NCBI RefSeq assembly: GCF_004217225.1
Contig: NZ_SHKM01000001.1
Location: forward strand, 186,001-250,000
From: Azospira oryzae
GTDB lineage: Bacteria > Pseudomonadota > Gammaproteobacteria > Burkholderiales > Rhodocyclaceae
Reading direction: 5' to 3'
Length of the DNA: 64,000 bases
The notes below the pieces were generated by a model. The model did no database searches. It worked only from the letters and a program-made list of their open reading frames with translations, and had not been told where the DNA came from. How positions within the stretch are numbered: position 1 is the first letter of the stretch; every line of letters begins with the position of its first letter. Below are positions 34,129 to 43,900 of this stretch, in pieces. A program made the translations under genes and the position numbers.

Positions 34129-35374
34129 TCGTCCGATTGGCATTGATCTCTTCGCGGGTGCGGGGGGGCTGTCGCTTGGTTTTGAACAGGCAGGGTTTGA
34201 CGTTGCTGCTGCCGTTGAAATTGACCCGATTCACTGTGCCGTTCACGAGTACAACTTTCCGGATTGCGCAGTTATTTGTGCGAGTGTTGTTGATCTGACG
34301 GGAGAAGAGATTCGCAGCCGCGCAGGATTGGGCAACAAAGAAATCGACTGTGTTTTCGGGGGGGCACCTTGCCAAGGTTTCTCGATGATTGGGAAACGGG
34401 TGCTTGATGATCCTCGGAATCAACTTGTGTTCCACTATGTGCGCTTGGTTCGAGAGTTACGCCCGAAATACTGTGTGTTTGAGAACGTGAAGGGGCTTAC
34501 AGTAGGGAAGCACAAGCAGTTCCTGGCTGAGTTGATTGAGGCTTTGGAACAGGCTGGATACGACGTGATGCTTCCTTACAAGGTGTTGAACGCTGCTGAG
34601 TTTGGTGTGCCGCAAGATCGGCGCAGACTGTTCTTGATTGGTACTCGTAAGGGCGAACAGATGCCTGATTATCCGGATACGCTGGGTCAGGTCAGCGTGA
34701 TCGAAGCGATTGGCGATCTACCCAATGCCGACCAATTTCAAGAGTTGCTTGAAACTGACTCGGTGCCGGTTGAGTTTGAGACAGAGAGCAAATACGCCCG
34801 AAAGTTACGAGGGCTTGATAATGATCCGAAGGACTACTCCTATTGCAGAGAGTTCGATCCCAACGTATTGACGGCCAGTCTTCGTACAGAACATACCGAT
34901 CTTTCTCGGAAAAGATTTGTCGAGACAGCACACGGTAAGACCGAACCCGTAAGCCGTTTTCACAAACTGCACCCTCAAGGGGTTTGCAATACACTGAGAG
35001 CTGGAACAGATAGTGCGCGGGGAGCATTTACTTCTCCTCGCCCAATACATCCGAACTGGCCGCGAGTCATCACGGTTCGAGAAGCTGCGAGGCTCCATTC
35101 CTATCCTGATTGGTTTCGCTTTCATGTCACCAAGTGGCACGGGTTTCGGCAGATTGGAAATAGTGTCCCCCCTCTGCTCGGGCGGGCAGTTGCGGGGCAG
35201 ATAGTCAAAGCTCTCGGTGTCGTACCCAAAAAACCGAAGAGGAAGATTGGTTTTGCTGATCGGCGTGAAGAGCTGTTGTCCTTCGACATGAGTACTGCGG
35301 CACGGTACTTCAGCGTACCGAAAGACACCATTGCAAAACGAACCCGACAAATTGAACTTACACTGGCGACGTGA
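34106..35374 (+). CDS. DNA (cytosine-5) methyltransferase
   Basis: 422 residues. C5-MTase motifs: I DLFAGAGGLSLGFEQAG, IV GGAPCQGFS with the catalytic Cys, VI ENVKGL, VIII QDRRRLFLIGT, then a variable target-recognition region (about 210-290), and IX/X RVITVREAARLHSYP and QIGNSVPPLLG. Typical of type II restriction-modification systems. Start codon ATG lies inside vsr. Its target sequence cannot be read. Low-GC codons contrast with the chromosome. Confidence 0.95.
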   Translation: MSSSKQNNRPIGIDLFAGAGGLSLGFEQAGFDVAAAVEIDPIHCAVHEYNFPDCAVICASVVDLTGEEIRSRAGLGNKEIDCVFGGAPCQGFSMIGKRVLDDPRNQLVFHYVRLVRELRPKYCVFENVKGLTVGKHKQFLAELIEALEQAGYDVMLPYKVLNAAEFGVPQDRRRLFLIGTRKGEQMPDYPDTLGQVSVIEAIGDLPNADQFQELLETDSVPVEFETESKYARKLRGLDNDPKDYSYCREFDPNVLTASLRTEHTDLSRKRFVETAHGKTEPVSRFHKLHPQGVCNTLRAGTDSARGAFTSPRPIHPNWPRVITVREAARLHSYPDWFRFHVTKWHGFRQIGNSVPPLLGRAVAGQIVKALGVVPKKPKRKIGFADRREELLSFDMSTAARYFSVPKDTIAKRTRQIELTLAT

Positions 35375-36225
35375 AAATGGGAAAAGCCAAAAAAGAAACC
35401 TCCAAAAGTACAACTCCGACGGCCACAGCCTACGAGGTCGCTATTGAGAAGATTTTCTTCAAGTACTACAAGCGTGGGGATGTCGAAGTTCAGTTCCGCA
35501 AGTCAGATATTGATGATGTAGCTGACGACGAAGAGGTTAAAGCGGCAAACAGCGGTAAGAAATTGAGTAACCCACCGGCACTAGTCTACGAGTTCCGGTC
35601 GCGGCGAGCCTTGCCTCCGGCTATTGCCAAAACTGCAAACGAGGGTTTTGAATGGGGCATAGAGCTTGATGGAAAGAGCCGCTATGTCTTCAAGCAGATG
35701 CGAGGAATGTTGATCGAACCACGGCCAGATATGGCGGCGATCCCAATTCCAGATGCTACGCCAGAGATTGTGGAGCAGTATGCACTCGATGACGAACAAG
35801 CTCTGTTGGCGAAAATTCGCTACAACCGTCTGATCGATATTTTCCTGTGCATTGCTACCTATTCTCTGCAAAACCACCTAAGAACATCTGCGGAAATGCG
35901 TCCTGAAAAAGGGAGCCGCAGCCAAATCGAAATTGACGAGATATATGTCGGAGTCGACAAAAAGGGGCAGCATTACGTCATCCCCGTACAAGCCAAAGGC
36001 GGCAAGGACAAGCTCTCGAAGATGCAGTCTCGGCAAGACATTGCTTGGTGCAAGCAGCGTCTTCCAGAACTCGAATGTAGAGCCATTTCAGCTCAGTTTG
36101 TTGGCGACGAGATCGTCTTGTTCTTGCTCAAAGAAGAGGGAGAAGACATCAAGGTCGAAGAAGAGAAACGTTACAAGCTCTTCAGGTCTGACAAGTCGGA
36201 AGTGCCGAATGGTCGGCGTTCCTAA
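35371..36225 (+). CDS. Probable type II restriction endonuclease
   Basis: 284 residues from GTG at 35371, overlapping the methyltransferase stop (GTGA); ATG at 35377 is the alternative. Family not confidently recognised. A likely PD-(D/E)XK core is IEIDEIYVG (about 187-195) followed by HYVIPVQAKGGKDK (about 202-215) with the Q-A-K replacing the E-x-K. Position after Vsr and the methyltransferase makes a restriction role the best call. The stop lies at the edge of the right direct repeat. Confidence 0.82.
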   Translation: MKMGKAKKETSKSTTPTATAYEVAIEKIFFKYYKRGDVEVQFRKSDIDDVADDEEVKAANSGKKLSNPPALVYEFRSRRALPPAIAKTANEGFEWGIELDGKSRYVFKQMRGMLIEPRPDMAAIPIPDATPEIVEQYALDDEQALLAKIRYNRLIDIFLCIATYSLQNHLRTSAEMRPEKGSRSQIEIDEIYVGVDKKGQHYVIPVQAKGGKDKLSKMQSRQDIAWCKQRLPELECRAISAQFVGDEIVLFLLKEEGEDIKVEEEKRYKLFRSDKSEVPNGRRS

Positions 36226-36296
36226 GGGGGAGAATCGTCAGGTCAGTTGTCAAACCAACGATTCCCCTCAGAAGTTCTTCTTACGTTTTCAGTCGG
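36224..36296 (+). repeat. Direct repeat right of the restriction-modification cassette
   Basis: Second copy of the blocks described at 33594-33659; it covers the space between the endonuclease stop and the integrase stop and probably acts as their shared terminator. Confidence 0.7.
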
Positions 36297-37605
36297 GGTT
36301 GTTTTGATCGTAGGGAATGGGGTAGCTGACTCGTTCAAGCGCTTCCTTCTTCACGGCCAGAGTTGCTCCACCTGAATACAGCCCGTAGGTAATCCTGGGC
36401 TTTTCATGCCCAACGATGTCGGCGGCGAGGTTCTCGCTAATCCCAGCGTTCTCAAACAGGGTAATCAAGGTGGAGCGCAGGGAGTGGAAAGTGTAGGCGT
36501 CGGAAAATCCAAGAGATTCCTTCAGTCGCCCAAATCGTTTACCGATGGCGTTTGACCTATCACCGTACTTGTTGAAGGTCAGACCGGAGAGCAGGTAACC
36601 ATCACTCGAATCTTTCACCAATCGCCGAACGACAGGCAGCAAGGCCGAATGGATGGGAACCTCTCGGTGCCCTGCCTCTGTCTTGGAATCGGTGATCCTG
36701 AACGAGTCTTCCGCAACTTCGGATACCTTCAACGAGCAGAGTTCTTCAATTCTCGCGCCAGTGTAAGCGCCCAGCATGATCAGGTCGGCTAATTGGGCAT
36801 CGAATGGGGCGTTTTTGGCTCTGCCGACTTTCCGCTGTTTGGCTGCCTCCCAGAGTTTCACTACCTCTGCCGGGGAATAGGGAAGATTCGAGGCTTTTAC
36901 CCTATTGTTTCCGTTCTTGCCCTTGCTGAGGGTGAGTACGCCGTGGAAGGGGTCAAGGTCGGAAGGTACGGCGTCATGTGACTGAAGGTGCTTCCAGTAG
37001 TTGCGGCAGAAACTGAGGATACGCTTTTGGGAGGCAATGCCCTTTCCTGACTTGGCGATGTCATCCATCCACTTTCTGATGCCAGACTTGGTGACTTCCT
37101 CCAAGGTTGCAAACCGCTTGGTCAATAGCTGGACATCCTTGATCGCCTGATCCTTGGATTTGGCCGCAAGGGTAAGCTGCGCTTGCCATTCGGGGAATAG
37201 CTCAGAAGTGAGACGGGCTTTGCCAGTGGCAATGCCGTAGAAACGGCTGGCTGCTTCCTCACCCACTTCGTTTTCAAGTGCGATTGCCCGCTCTCGTAGT
37301 TGATCGCGTAACACCTCAATGCCGGTCACGTACAAGCTTTCGCCGGATTGAGCCGACGTTTCCTGCATCGAAAGGTGGCGCTGCCAACGCTTCGCCTCTT
37401 CGGTCAGTGCGTCTTTCTCGCCCCTCGCTTCGGCAATCATGGCTTTCCACTTGGCAATTAGAGGGAGCTTTTCTTGGTCGGCCTTGCGTTTGTCGGGTGT
37501 GCCAAGAGATTGAACAAAGCGGATTTTTCCCAGTGCGTCACGAGCATCTTCTGGGATGGTCAGTACGGCGTACCAGAGGTTTCGGCGTCGTTCGAGGTAA
37601 GACAT
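36289..37605 (-). CDS. Tyrosine site-specific integrase
   Basis: 438 residues. An N-terminal arm-binding/SAM-like region is followed by the catalytic domain: Arg in YTGARIEELCSL (about 282), Lys in DSKTEAGHREVP, H-x-x-R in TFHSLRSTL (about 370), GHEK, and the nucleophilic Tyr in TYGLYSGG (about 406). All catalytic residues are present. It lies near attR and is divergent from the right arm-type repeats, 22 bases upstream of its ATG. It directs insertion at tRNA-Ser. Confidence 0.94.
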   Translation of the reverse strand: MSYLERRRNLWYAVLTIPEDARDALGKIRFVQSLGTPDKRKADQEKLPLIAKWKAMIAEARGEKDALTEEAKRWQRHLSMQETSAQSGESLYVTGIEVLRDQLRERAIALENEVGEEAASRFYGIATGKARLTSELFPEWQAQLTLAAKSKDQAIKDVQLLTKRFATLEEVTKSGIRKWMDDIAKSGKGIASQKRILSFCRNYWKHLQSHDAVPSDLDPFHGVLTLSKGKNGNNRVKASNLPYSPAEVVKLWEAAKQRKVGRAKNAPFDAQLADLIMLGAYTGARIEELCSLKVSEVAEDSFRITDSKTEAGHREVPIHSALLPVVRRLVKDSSDGYLLSGLTFNKYGDRSNAIGKRFGRLKESLGFSDAYTFHSLRSTLITLFENAGISENLAADIVGHEKPRITYGLYSGGATLAVKKEALERVSYPIPYDQNNPD

Positions 37606-37627
37606 GGTTCATGTTGCTTCGTATGGA

Positions 37628-37653
37628 TTTACCACACATTTTTACCACACGCC
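37628..37653 (+). repeat. Right integrase arm-type repeats
   Basis: TTTACCACAC at 37628-37637 and 37641-37650, period 13, the second followed by GC; matches the left pair at 29962-29987 in motif, orientation and period. Confidence 0.78.
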
Positions 37654-37721
37654 TACTTGCTTTTAAAGCCTATTTATAAGGAATTCATAGGGTTGAATTG
37701 ATCGCGGCGGAATGTCCCCAA

Positions 37722-37731
37722 CTCTCCGCCA
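37722..37731 (+). repeat. attR
   Basis: CTCTCCGCCA, a copy of the tRNA-Ser 3' end. Preceding bases differ from the tRNA, so the identity core is 10 bp. Confidence 0.82.
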
Positions 37732-37742
37732 CGGATTACTGC

Positions 37743-37778
37743 AAAAAGGCCCTCGTTGATCGAGGGCCTTTTTCTTTT
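37743..37778 (+). terminator. Original tRNA-Ser terminator, displaced by the island
   Basis: AAAAAGGCCCTCG (37743-37755) pairs perfectly with 37761-37773, TTGAT loop, followed by CTTTTT. It would lie 12 bases after the tRNA if the island were removed. Confidence 0.88.
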
Positions 37779-37803
37779 TCACCTTCCCCTTTTTGTCCCG
37801 CCC

Positions 37804-38811
37804 TCAGAGCGTGCATTCGGCCCGGTTCTGTTGTTCCAGCATGTCGCGCAGGGTCAGGGTGTCGGGGTGGGTGGGGAAGCTGCATTGGGGGCTGCTTTCC
37901 CGTTGGCCGCCGAGGAGGGGGCAGGTGCCGAAGAGGTCGGCGACCCAGTCCACGAAGGCGCGGACCTTGGGCGACAGGTGGCGGTTCTGCAGGTAGGCCA
38001 CCGAGATGGGCATGGGGCTGGGGGTGAGGTGGGGCAGCACTTCCTTGAGGGCGCCGGATTCCAGGTGGGGCAGGGCCATCAGCAGGGGCAGCTGGATCAG
38101 GCCGAAGCCCTGCAGGGCGCAGTCCAGGTAGGCTTCGGCGTCATTGACCGAGACCTTGCCGGCCATTTTCACCGGGGTGAAGACCCCGTCCACGATGAAG
38201 TCCCAGTCGATGGTGCGGCCGGTGCGGGTGGAGAAGTAATGTACCGCCTGGTGCTGCTGCAGGTCGTCGATGCTGTGGGGCGTGCCGTAGCGTTCCAGGT
38301 AGTCGGGGGCGCCGCAGGTGATGGACTGGAAGGTACCGATGCGCCGCGCCACCAGGCTCGAATCCTGCAATTCACCGACCCGGATGACGCAATCCACCGC
38401 TTCCCGCACCAGGTCCACGGCCCGGTCCCCCATGCCGATCACCAGCTCCACGTCCGGATAGCGGCTGCTGAAGTCGCACAGGTGGGGAATGAGGATGAGG
38501 CGGCCGATGGGCGGCGGCACGTCGATGCGCAGGCGCCCCTTGGGGCCCCGGGCGGCGTCGCGGAAGGAGGCCTCGGTCTCCTCCACCTCCGCCAGGATGC
38601 GGGCGCAATGCTCGTAGTAGGCGGCCCCGTCCGGGGTCAGGCTGATGCGGCGGGTGGTGCGGTTGAGCAGGCGCACCTGCAGCAGGGCCTCCAGGTTCTG
38701 GATGATGGTGGTGACGGTGGCCCGGGGCAGGCCCAGGGTTTCCGCCGCCCGGGTGAAGCTGTTGGCGTCCACCACCCGGGTGAAGACCTGCATGGCTTGA
38801 AAGCGGTCCAT
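37804..38811 (-). CDS. LysR-family regulator of the RND efflux operon
   Basis: 335 residues. DNA-binding N-terminus MDRFQAMQVFTRVVDANSFTRAAETLGLPRATVTTIIQNLE, then an effector domain; the C-terminus is extended by about 30 residues past the usual LysR end (PTHPDTLTLRDMLEQQN). Divergent from the hydrolase/RND operon with a 127-base gap that contains AT-rich sequence. Control of the pump is inferred from this arrangement. Confidence 0.9.
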   Translation of the reverse strand: MDRFQAMQVFTRVVDANSFTRAAETLGLPRATVTTIIQNLEALLQVRLLNRTTRRISLTPDGAAYYEHCARILAEVEETEASFRDAARGPKGRLRIDVPPPIGRLILIPHLCDFSSRYPDVELVIGMGDRAVDLVREAVDCVIRVGELQDSSLVARRIGTFQSITCGAPDYLERYGTPHSIDDLQQHQAVHYFSTRTGRTIDWDFIVDGVFTPVKMAGKVSVNDAEAYLDCALQGFGLIQLPLLMALPHLESGALKEVLPHLTPSPMPISVAYLQNRHLSPKVRAFVDWVADLFGTCPLLGGQRESSPQCSFPTHPDTLTLRDMLEQQNRAECTL

Positions 38812-38938
38812 GGTGCCGACTCCTCGATTGTTTGCCGATGATGAATAGTATTGTCGAAATATACATGTTTATCCGGTTGTAGATAACACAGAGAATCGCC
38901 CCATTGCCAATTCCGGCAGCCTTGGCTGCCCCCGTGCC

Positions 38939-39763
38939 ATGGATGCGATACCCGGCGCTCCGGCGACCCTCGCCGAAGACTTCACCATTCCCGGTCCCCA
39001 AGGGGCCATTCCCGCGCGCCTGTACCGCCCCAGGACAGGCGGCCGGCCCCTGCCCGTCGTGCTCTATTTCCACGGCGGCGGCTTTGTCGGCGGCTGCCTG
39101 GACGATGCGGACGTGCCGGCCCGCTTCCTCGCCGCCCGGGTACCGGCCCTGGTGCTGGCGGTCGGTTATGCCCTGGCGCCCGCCCGGCCCTTCCCGGCGG
39201 CGCCGGAAGATGCCCATGCCGCGGCCCTGTGGCTGGCGCAGCAGGCCGCGGCCCTGGGCGGCGATGCCTCGCGCCTGGCGGTGGCGGGGGACGATGCGGG
39301 GGGCAATCTGGCTGCCTGCCTCACCCTCATGGCCCGGGACCGCAACGCTCCGGCCATTGCCGCCCAGGTGCTGGTGGGGCCCATGCTGGACCCGAGCATG
39401 ACCCGCCTGGGGGATGGCCAGCGCCTCAATTCCGACCTCAGCGCCGCCGACTGCGCCGCCTGCTACCGCCAGTACCTGCCCCAGCCGCGTCAGCGGCTCC
39501 ATCCCTATGCCTCGCCCCTGGCCTCGGTGCGCCAGGCCGGCCTGCCGCCGGCCCTGGTGCTGACCGCCGAGTGCGACGTGCTGCACCAGGAGGCGGAGCA
39601 GTACGCCGCCGCCCTGATCGAGGCCGGCGTACCTACCCAGGTGGCCCGTTTCCCCGGCGTCACCCATGCCGCCCTGGCCCGCCATCCGCCGGCCCTGGCC
39701 GAGATCGCCCACTTCCTCGGCCACCGCCTTGGTGCCGGGATGGCGGTCGCCCCCAACCAATAA
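38939..39763 (+). CDS. Alpha/beta hydrolase (HSL family) with Ser-to-Asp nucleophile position
   Basis: 274 residues. Oxyanion-hole HGGG at 45-48; the nucleophile elbow reads GDDAGGN (117-123) in place of GDSAGG, so the catalytic Ser is Asp119. The Asp in AECDVLHQEA and His in GVTHAAL remain. Esterase activity is therefore doubtful. A TTG at 38906 could extend the N-terminus by eleven residues; no strong ribosome site decides it. First gene before the RND adaptor (27-base gap), in the same operon. Confidence 0.85.
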   Translation: MDAIPGAPATLAEDFTIPGPQGAIPARLYRPRTGGRPLPVVLYFHGGGFVGGCLDDADVPARFLAARVPALVLAVGYALAPARPFPAAPEDAHAAALWLAQQAAALGGDASRLAVAGDDAGGNLAACLTLMARDRNAPAIAAQVLVGPMLDPSMTRLGDGQRLNSDLSAADCAACYRQYLPQPRQRLHPYASPLASVRQAGLPPALVLTAECDVLHQEAEQYAAALIEAGVPTQVARFPGVTHAALARHPPALAEIAHFLGHRLGAGMAVAPNQ

Positions 39764-39790
39764 AACCATCCCTTTTCGAGAGGAACTGTC

Positions 39791-40978
39791 ATGCCCCAAC
39801 TCAAGAAGCGTCTCATCATCGCCGCCGCCCTGGCCGGGCTGGCGGGCCTCGGCGGCACTGCCGCCGTCTTCTATGCCCATGCCGGTGGCGCCCCGGCCAT
39901 GGCGGCCCCGGCCGCCGCCAGCGTCGAGGTGGCGGAGGTGGCCAGCCGCCCCGTCACCGACTGGCAGTCCTACTCGGGCCGCCTGGAGGCGGTGGAAAGG
40001 GTGGAACTGCGGCCCCAGGTGTCCGGCGTGCTGACAGCGGTGCATTTCAAGGACGGCAGCCTGGTGAAGAAGGGCGACCTGCTCTTCAGCATCGACCCCC
40101 GGCCCTTCGCTGCCGAGGTGGCCCGGGCCCAGGCCCAGCTGGCCGGTGCCGAGGCGCGGGCCGCCTACACCGGCGCCGACCTGGCCCGGGGCGAACGCCT
40201 CCTGGCCGAGAACGCCGTCTCCCGCCGCGACTTCGAGGAAAAGCAGAACGCCGCCCGGGAAGCCGCGGCGGCCCTCAAGGCGGCCCAGGCGGCCCTCAAG
40301 GTGGCCGAGCTGAACCTGGAATACACCCGCATCACCGCCCCCATCAGCGGTCGCATGTCCCGGGCCGAGGTGACGGTGGGCAACCTGGTGGCGCCGGGCA
40401 ATGCGGCGCCCCTCACCACCCTGGTCTCCGCCGACAGCATCTACGCCGCCTTCGACGTGGACGAGCAGAGCTATCTGAAATACGTCAGCGGCAGCCAGGG
40501 CAAGGGCCTGCCCATCCGCATGGGCCTGGCCGACGAGAGCGGCCACGGCCGGGAAGGGCGCCTGAGTTCCGTGGACAACCGCCTCGACAGCACCTCCGGC
40601 ACCATCCGCCTGCGGGCCGTCTTCGACAATCCGGACGGGCGCCTGGTGCCCGGCCTCTACGCCCGGGTGCGCCTGGGCAGCGAGGCGCCGCGGGAAGCGG
40701 TGCTGGTGGACGAGAAGGCCGTCGGCACCGACCAGGACAAGCGCTTCGTGCTGGTGGTGGACGGCAAGAACCGCACCGCCTATCGGGAAGTGCGCCTGGG
40801 AGCGGTGCAGGAAGGCCTGCGGGTGGTGGAGAGCGGCCTCAAGGCCGGCGAGCGCATCGTCGTGAATGGCTTGCAGCGGGTCCGTCCGGGCGACGAAGTG
40901 GCGCCCCAGATGGTCTCCATGGGCGGTCGCGAGACGGCCGGCGTGGCCCGGGCGGCGAGCCCGGCGGACAAGGGTTGA
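39791..40978 (+). CDS. RND efflux periplasmic adaptor (MFP)
   Basis: 395 residues. Signal/anchor MPQLKKRLIIAAALAGLAGL, then lipoyl-hairpin-barrel layout: VEVAEVASRPVTDWQSYSGRLEAVERVELRPQVSGVL, a coiled-coil hairpin about 105-175, and RITAPISGRMSRAEVTVGNLVAPG. Joins the inner-membrane pump to the outer-membrane channel. GAGAGGA precedes the ATG. Not a lipoprotein by sequence. Confidence 0.94.
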   Translation: MPQLKKRLIIAAALAGLAGLGGTAAVFYAHAGGAPAMAAPAAASVEVAEVASRPVTDWQSYSGRLEAVERVELRPQVSGVLTAVHFKDGSLVKKGDLLFSIDPRPFAAEVARAQAQLAGAEARAAYTGADLARGERLLAENAVSRRDFEEKQNAAREAAAALKAAQAALKVAELNLEYTRITAPISGRMSRAEVTVGNLVAPGNAAPLTTLVSADSIYAAFDVDEQSYLKYVSGSQGKGLPIRMGLADESGHGREGRLSSVDNRLDSTSGTIRLRAVFDNPDGRLVPGLYARVRLGSEAPREAVLVDEKAVGTDQDKRFVLVVDGKNRTAYREVRLGAVQEGLRVVESGLKAGERIVVNGLQRVRPGDEVAPQMVSMGGRETAGVARAASPADKG

Positions 40979-40987
40979 GGCGGCGCC

Positions 40988-43900
40988 ATGAACATCTCCA
41001 AGTTTTTCATCGACCGCCCCATCTTCGCCGGGGTGCTGTCCATCCTCATTCTCCTGGCCGGGGTGCTGTCCGTCTTCCAGCTGCCCATTTCCGAATACCC
41101 GGAAGTGGTGCCTCCCTCGGTGGTGGTGCGGGCCCAGTATCCGGGCGCCAACCCCAAGGTGATCGCCGAGACGGTGGCGGCGCCCCTGGAGGAATCCATC
41201 AACGGCGTCGAGAACATGCTGTACATGCAGTCCCAGGCCAATAGCGACGGCAACCTGGCGGTGACGGTGTATTTCAAGCTCGGCATCGACCCGGACAAGG
41301 CCCAGCAGCTGGTGCAGAACCGGGTCTCCCAGGCCCTGCCGCGGCTGCCGGAGGACGTGCAGCGCCTGGGCGTGACCACGGTGAAGAGTTCTCCGACCCT
41401 GACCCTGGTGGTGCACCTGCTCTCCCCGGACGACCGCTACGACGCCACCTACCTGCGCAACTACGCCGTGCTCAACGTCAAGGACCGGCTGGCCCGGCTC
41501 AACGGCGTCGGCGAGGTTTCCATCTGGGGCGCCGGCAACTACGCCATGCGGGTCTGGCTCGATCCCCAGAAGGTGGCCCAGCGTGGCCTCACCGCCGGCG
41601 ACGTGGTGCGCGCCATCCGCGAGCAGAACGTGCAGGTGGCGGCCGGCGTCATCGGCGCTTCGCCCAATGCGGGGAACGTGCCCCTGCAGTTTTCCGTGAA
41701 CGCCCAGGGCCGCCTGCAGACGGAGGAGGAATTCCGCGACATCGTGCTCAAGAGCAGCGGCGAGGGCGGTGTCACCCGCCTCGGCGACGTGGCCAGGGTG
41801 CAGCTGGATGCGGCCGAATACGGTCTGCGCTCCCTGCTCGACAACAAGCCGGCCATCGGCATGGGCATCATGCAGTCCCCCGGCGCCAACGCCCTGGAAG
41901 TCTCCTCCCAGGTACGCGAGGCCATGGCCGAACTGGCCAAGGATTTCCCCGCCTCGGTGGAATACCGCATCGAATACGACCCCACCCAGTTCGTCCGCGC
42001 CAGCATCAAGGCCGTGGTGCATACCCTGGTGGAGGCCATCGCCCTGGTGGTGCTGGTGGTCATCGTCTTCCTGCAGACCTGGCGCGCCTCCATCATCCCG
42101 TTGCTGGCGGTGCCGGTGTCCATCGTCGGCACCTTCTCCCTGATGCTGGGCTTCGGCTATTCCATCAATGCCCTGTCCCTGTTCGGCATGGTGCTGGCCA
42201 TCGGCATCGTGGTGGACGACGCCATCGTCGTGGTGGAGAACGTGGAGCGCAACATCGAGGCCGGGCTGACGCCGCGGGAGGCCACCTACCGAGCCATGCG
42301 CGAGGTCAGCGGCCCCATCATCGCCATCGCCCTGACCCTGGTGGCGGTGTTCGTGCCCCTGGCCTTCATGACCGGCCTCACCGGCCAGTTCTACAAGCAG
42401 TTCGCCATGACCATCGCCATCTCCACGGTGATCTCGGCCTTCAACTCCCTGACCCTGTCCCCGGCCCTGGCGGCCATGCTGCTCAAGGGCCACGGCAGCG
42501 AGCCGGACTGGCTGACGCGGCAGATGAACCGCTACCTGGGGGGCTTCTTCGCCGGCTTCAACCGCTTCTTCCGCCGCGCCTCGGACAACTACGGCCGCGG
42601 CGTCACCGGGGTGCTGGCGCGCAAGGCCTCGGCCATGGGCGTCTATGCGGTGCTGCTGGGCCTCACCGTGGGCCTCTCCTATCTGGTGCCCGGGGGCTTC
42701 GTGCCGGCCCAGGACAAGCAGTACCTGATCGGCTTCGCCCAGCTGCCCAACGGCGCCTCCCTCGACCGCACCGAGGCGGTGATCCGCCAGATGGGGGAGA
42801 TCGCCCTGGCCCAGCCCGGGGTGCAGAGCGCCATCGCCTTCCCCGGCCTTTCCATCAACGGCTTCACCAACAGCTCCAGCGCCGGCATCGTCTTCGCCAC
42901 CCTGAAGCCCTTCGACGAGCGGCGCGGCAAGGAGCTGTCGGCGGAAGCCATCGCCGGCGCCCTCAACCAGAAGTACGCCGCCATCCAGGAAGCCTTCATC
43001 GCCGTCTTCCCGCCGCCGCCGGTGATGGGCCTGGGCACCCTGGGCGGCTTCAAGCTGCAGATCGAGGACCGGGGCGCCCTCGGCTACGCCGAGCTGGACC
43101 GGGCGGCCAAGGCCTTCATGGCAGCCGCGTCCAAGGCGCCGGAGCTGGGCCCCATGTTCTCCAGCTACCAGATCAACGTGCCCCAGCTGGACGTGGACCT
43201 GGACCGCACCAAGGCCAAGCAGCAGGGCGTCTCCGTCACCGATGTCTTCGACACCATGCAGATCTACCTGGGCTCCCTCTACGTGAACGACTTCAACCGC
43301 TTCGGCCGCGTGTATCAGGTGCGGGCCCAGGCCGACGCGCCGTTCCGCTCCCGGCCGGAGGACATCCTGCAACTGAAGACGCGCAACAACCAGGGCGAGA
43401 TGGTGCCCCTTTCCTCCCTGGTTAAAGTGAGCACCGGCTTCGGTCCGGAAATGGTGGTGCGCTACAACGGCTACACCGCGGCCGACATCAACGGCGGCCC
43501 GGCTCCCGGCTTCTCCTCGGCCCAGGCCGAGGCGGCGGTGGAGCGGGTGGCCGCCGAGACCCTGCCCCGGGGCGTCAAGTTCGAATGGACCGACCTCACC
43601 TACCAGAAGATCCTGGCGGGCAACGCCGGCATCTGGGTCTTCCCCATCAGCCTCCTGCTGGTGTTCCTGGTGCTGGCGGCCCAGTACGAAAGCCTGACCC
43701 TGCCCCTGGCGGTGATCCTGATTGTGCCCATGAGCATCCTGGCGGCTCTCACCGGCGTCTGGCTCACCGGCGGCGACAACAACATCTTTACCCAGATCGG
43801 CCTGATGGTGCTGGTGGGGCTGGCCTGCAAGAACGCCATCCTCATCGTCGAGTTCGCCCGGGAGCTGGAACTGCAGGGCAGCACGCCCCTGCGGGCGGCC

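Larger units (their letters stand above)
29890..37731. mobile_element. tRNA-Ser genomic island (phage-satellite-like) carrying restriction-modification
   Basis: Bounded by the 10-bp repeat CTCTCCGCCA at the tRNA 3' end and at 37722-37731. It contains a tyrosine integrase at its right end, tandem arm-type repeats inside each end, an antirepressor, a resolvase, and a Vsr/methyltransferase/endonuclease cassette. Base composition is clearly more AT-rich than either flank. No capsid, terminase or conjugation genes. Replacement terminator at its left end and displaced native terminator beyond its right end show the insertion order. Confidence 0.88.
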
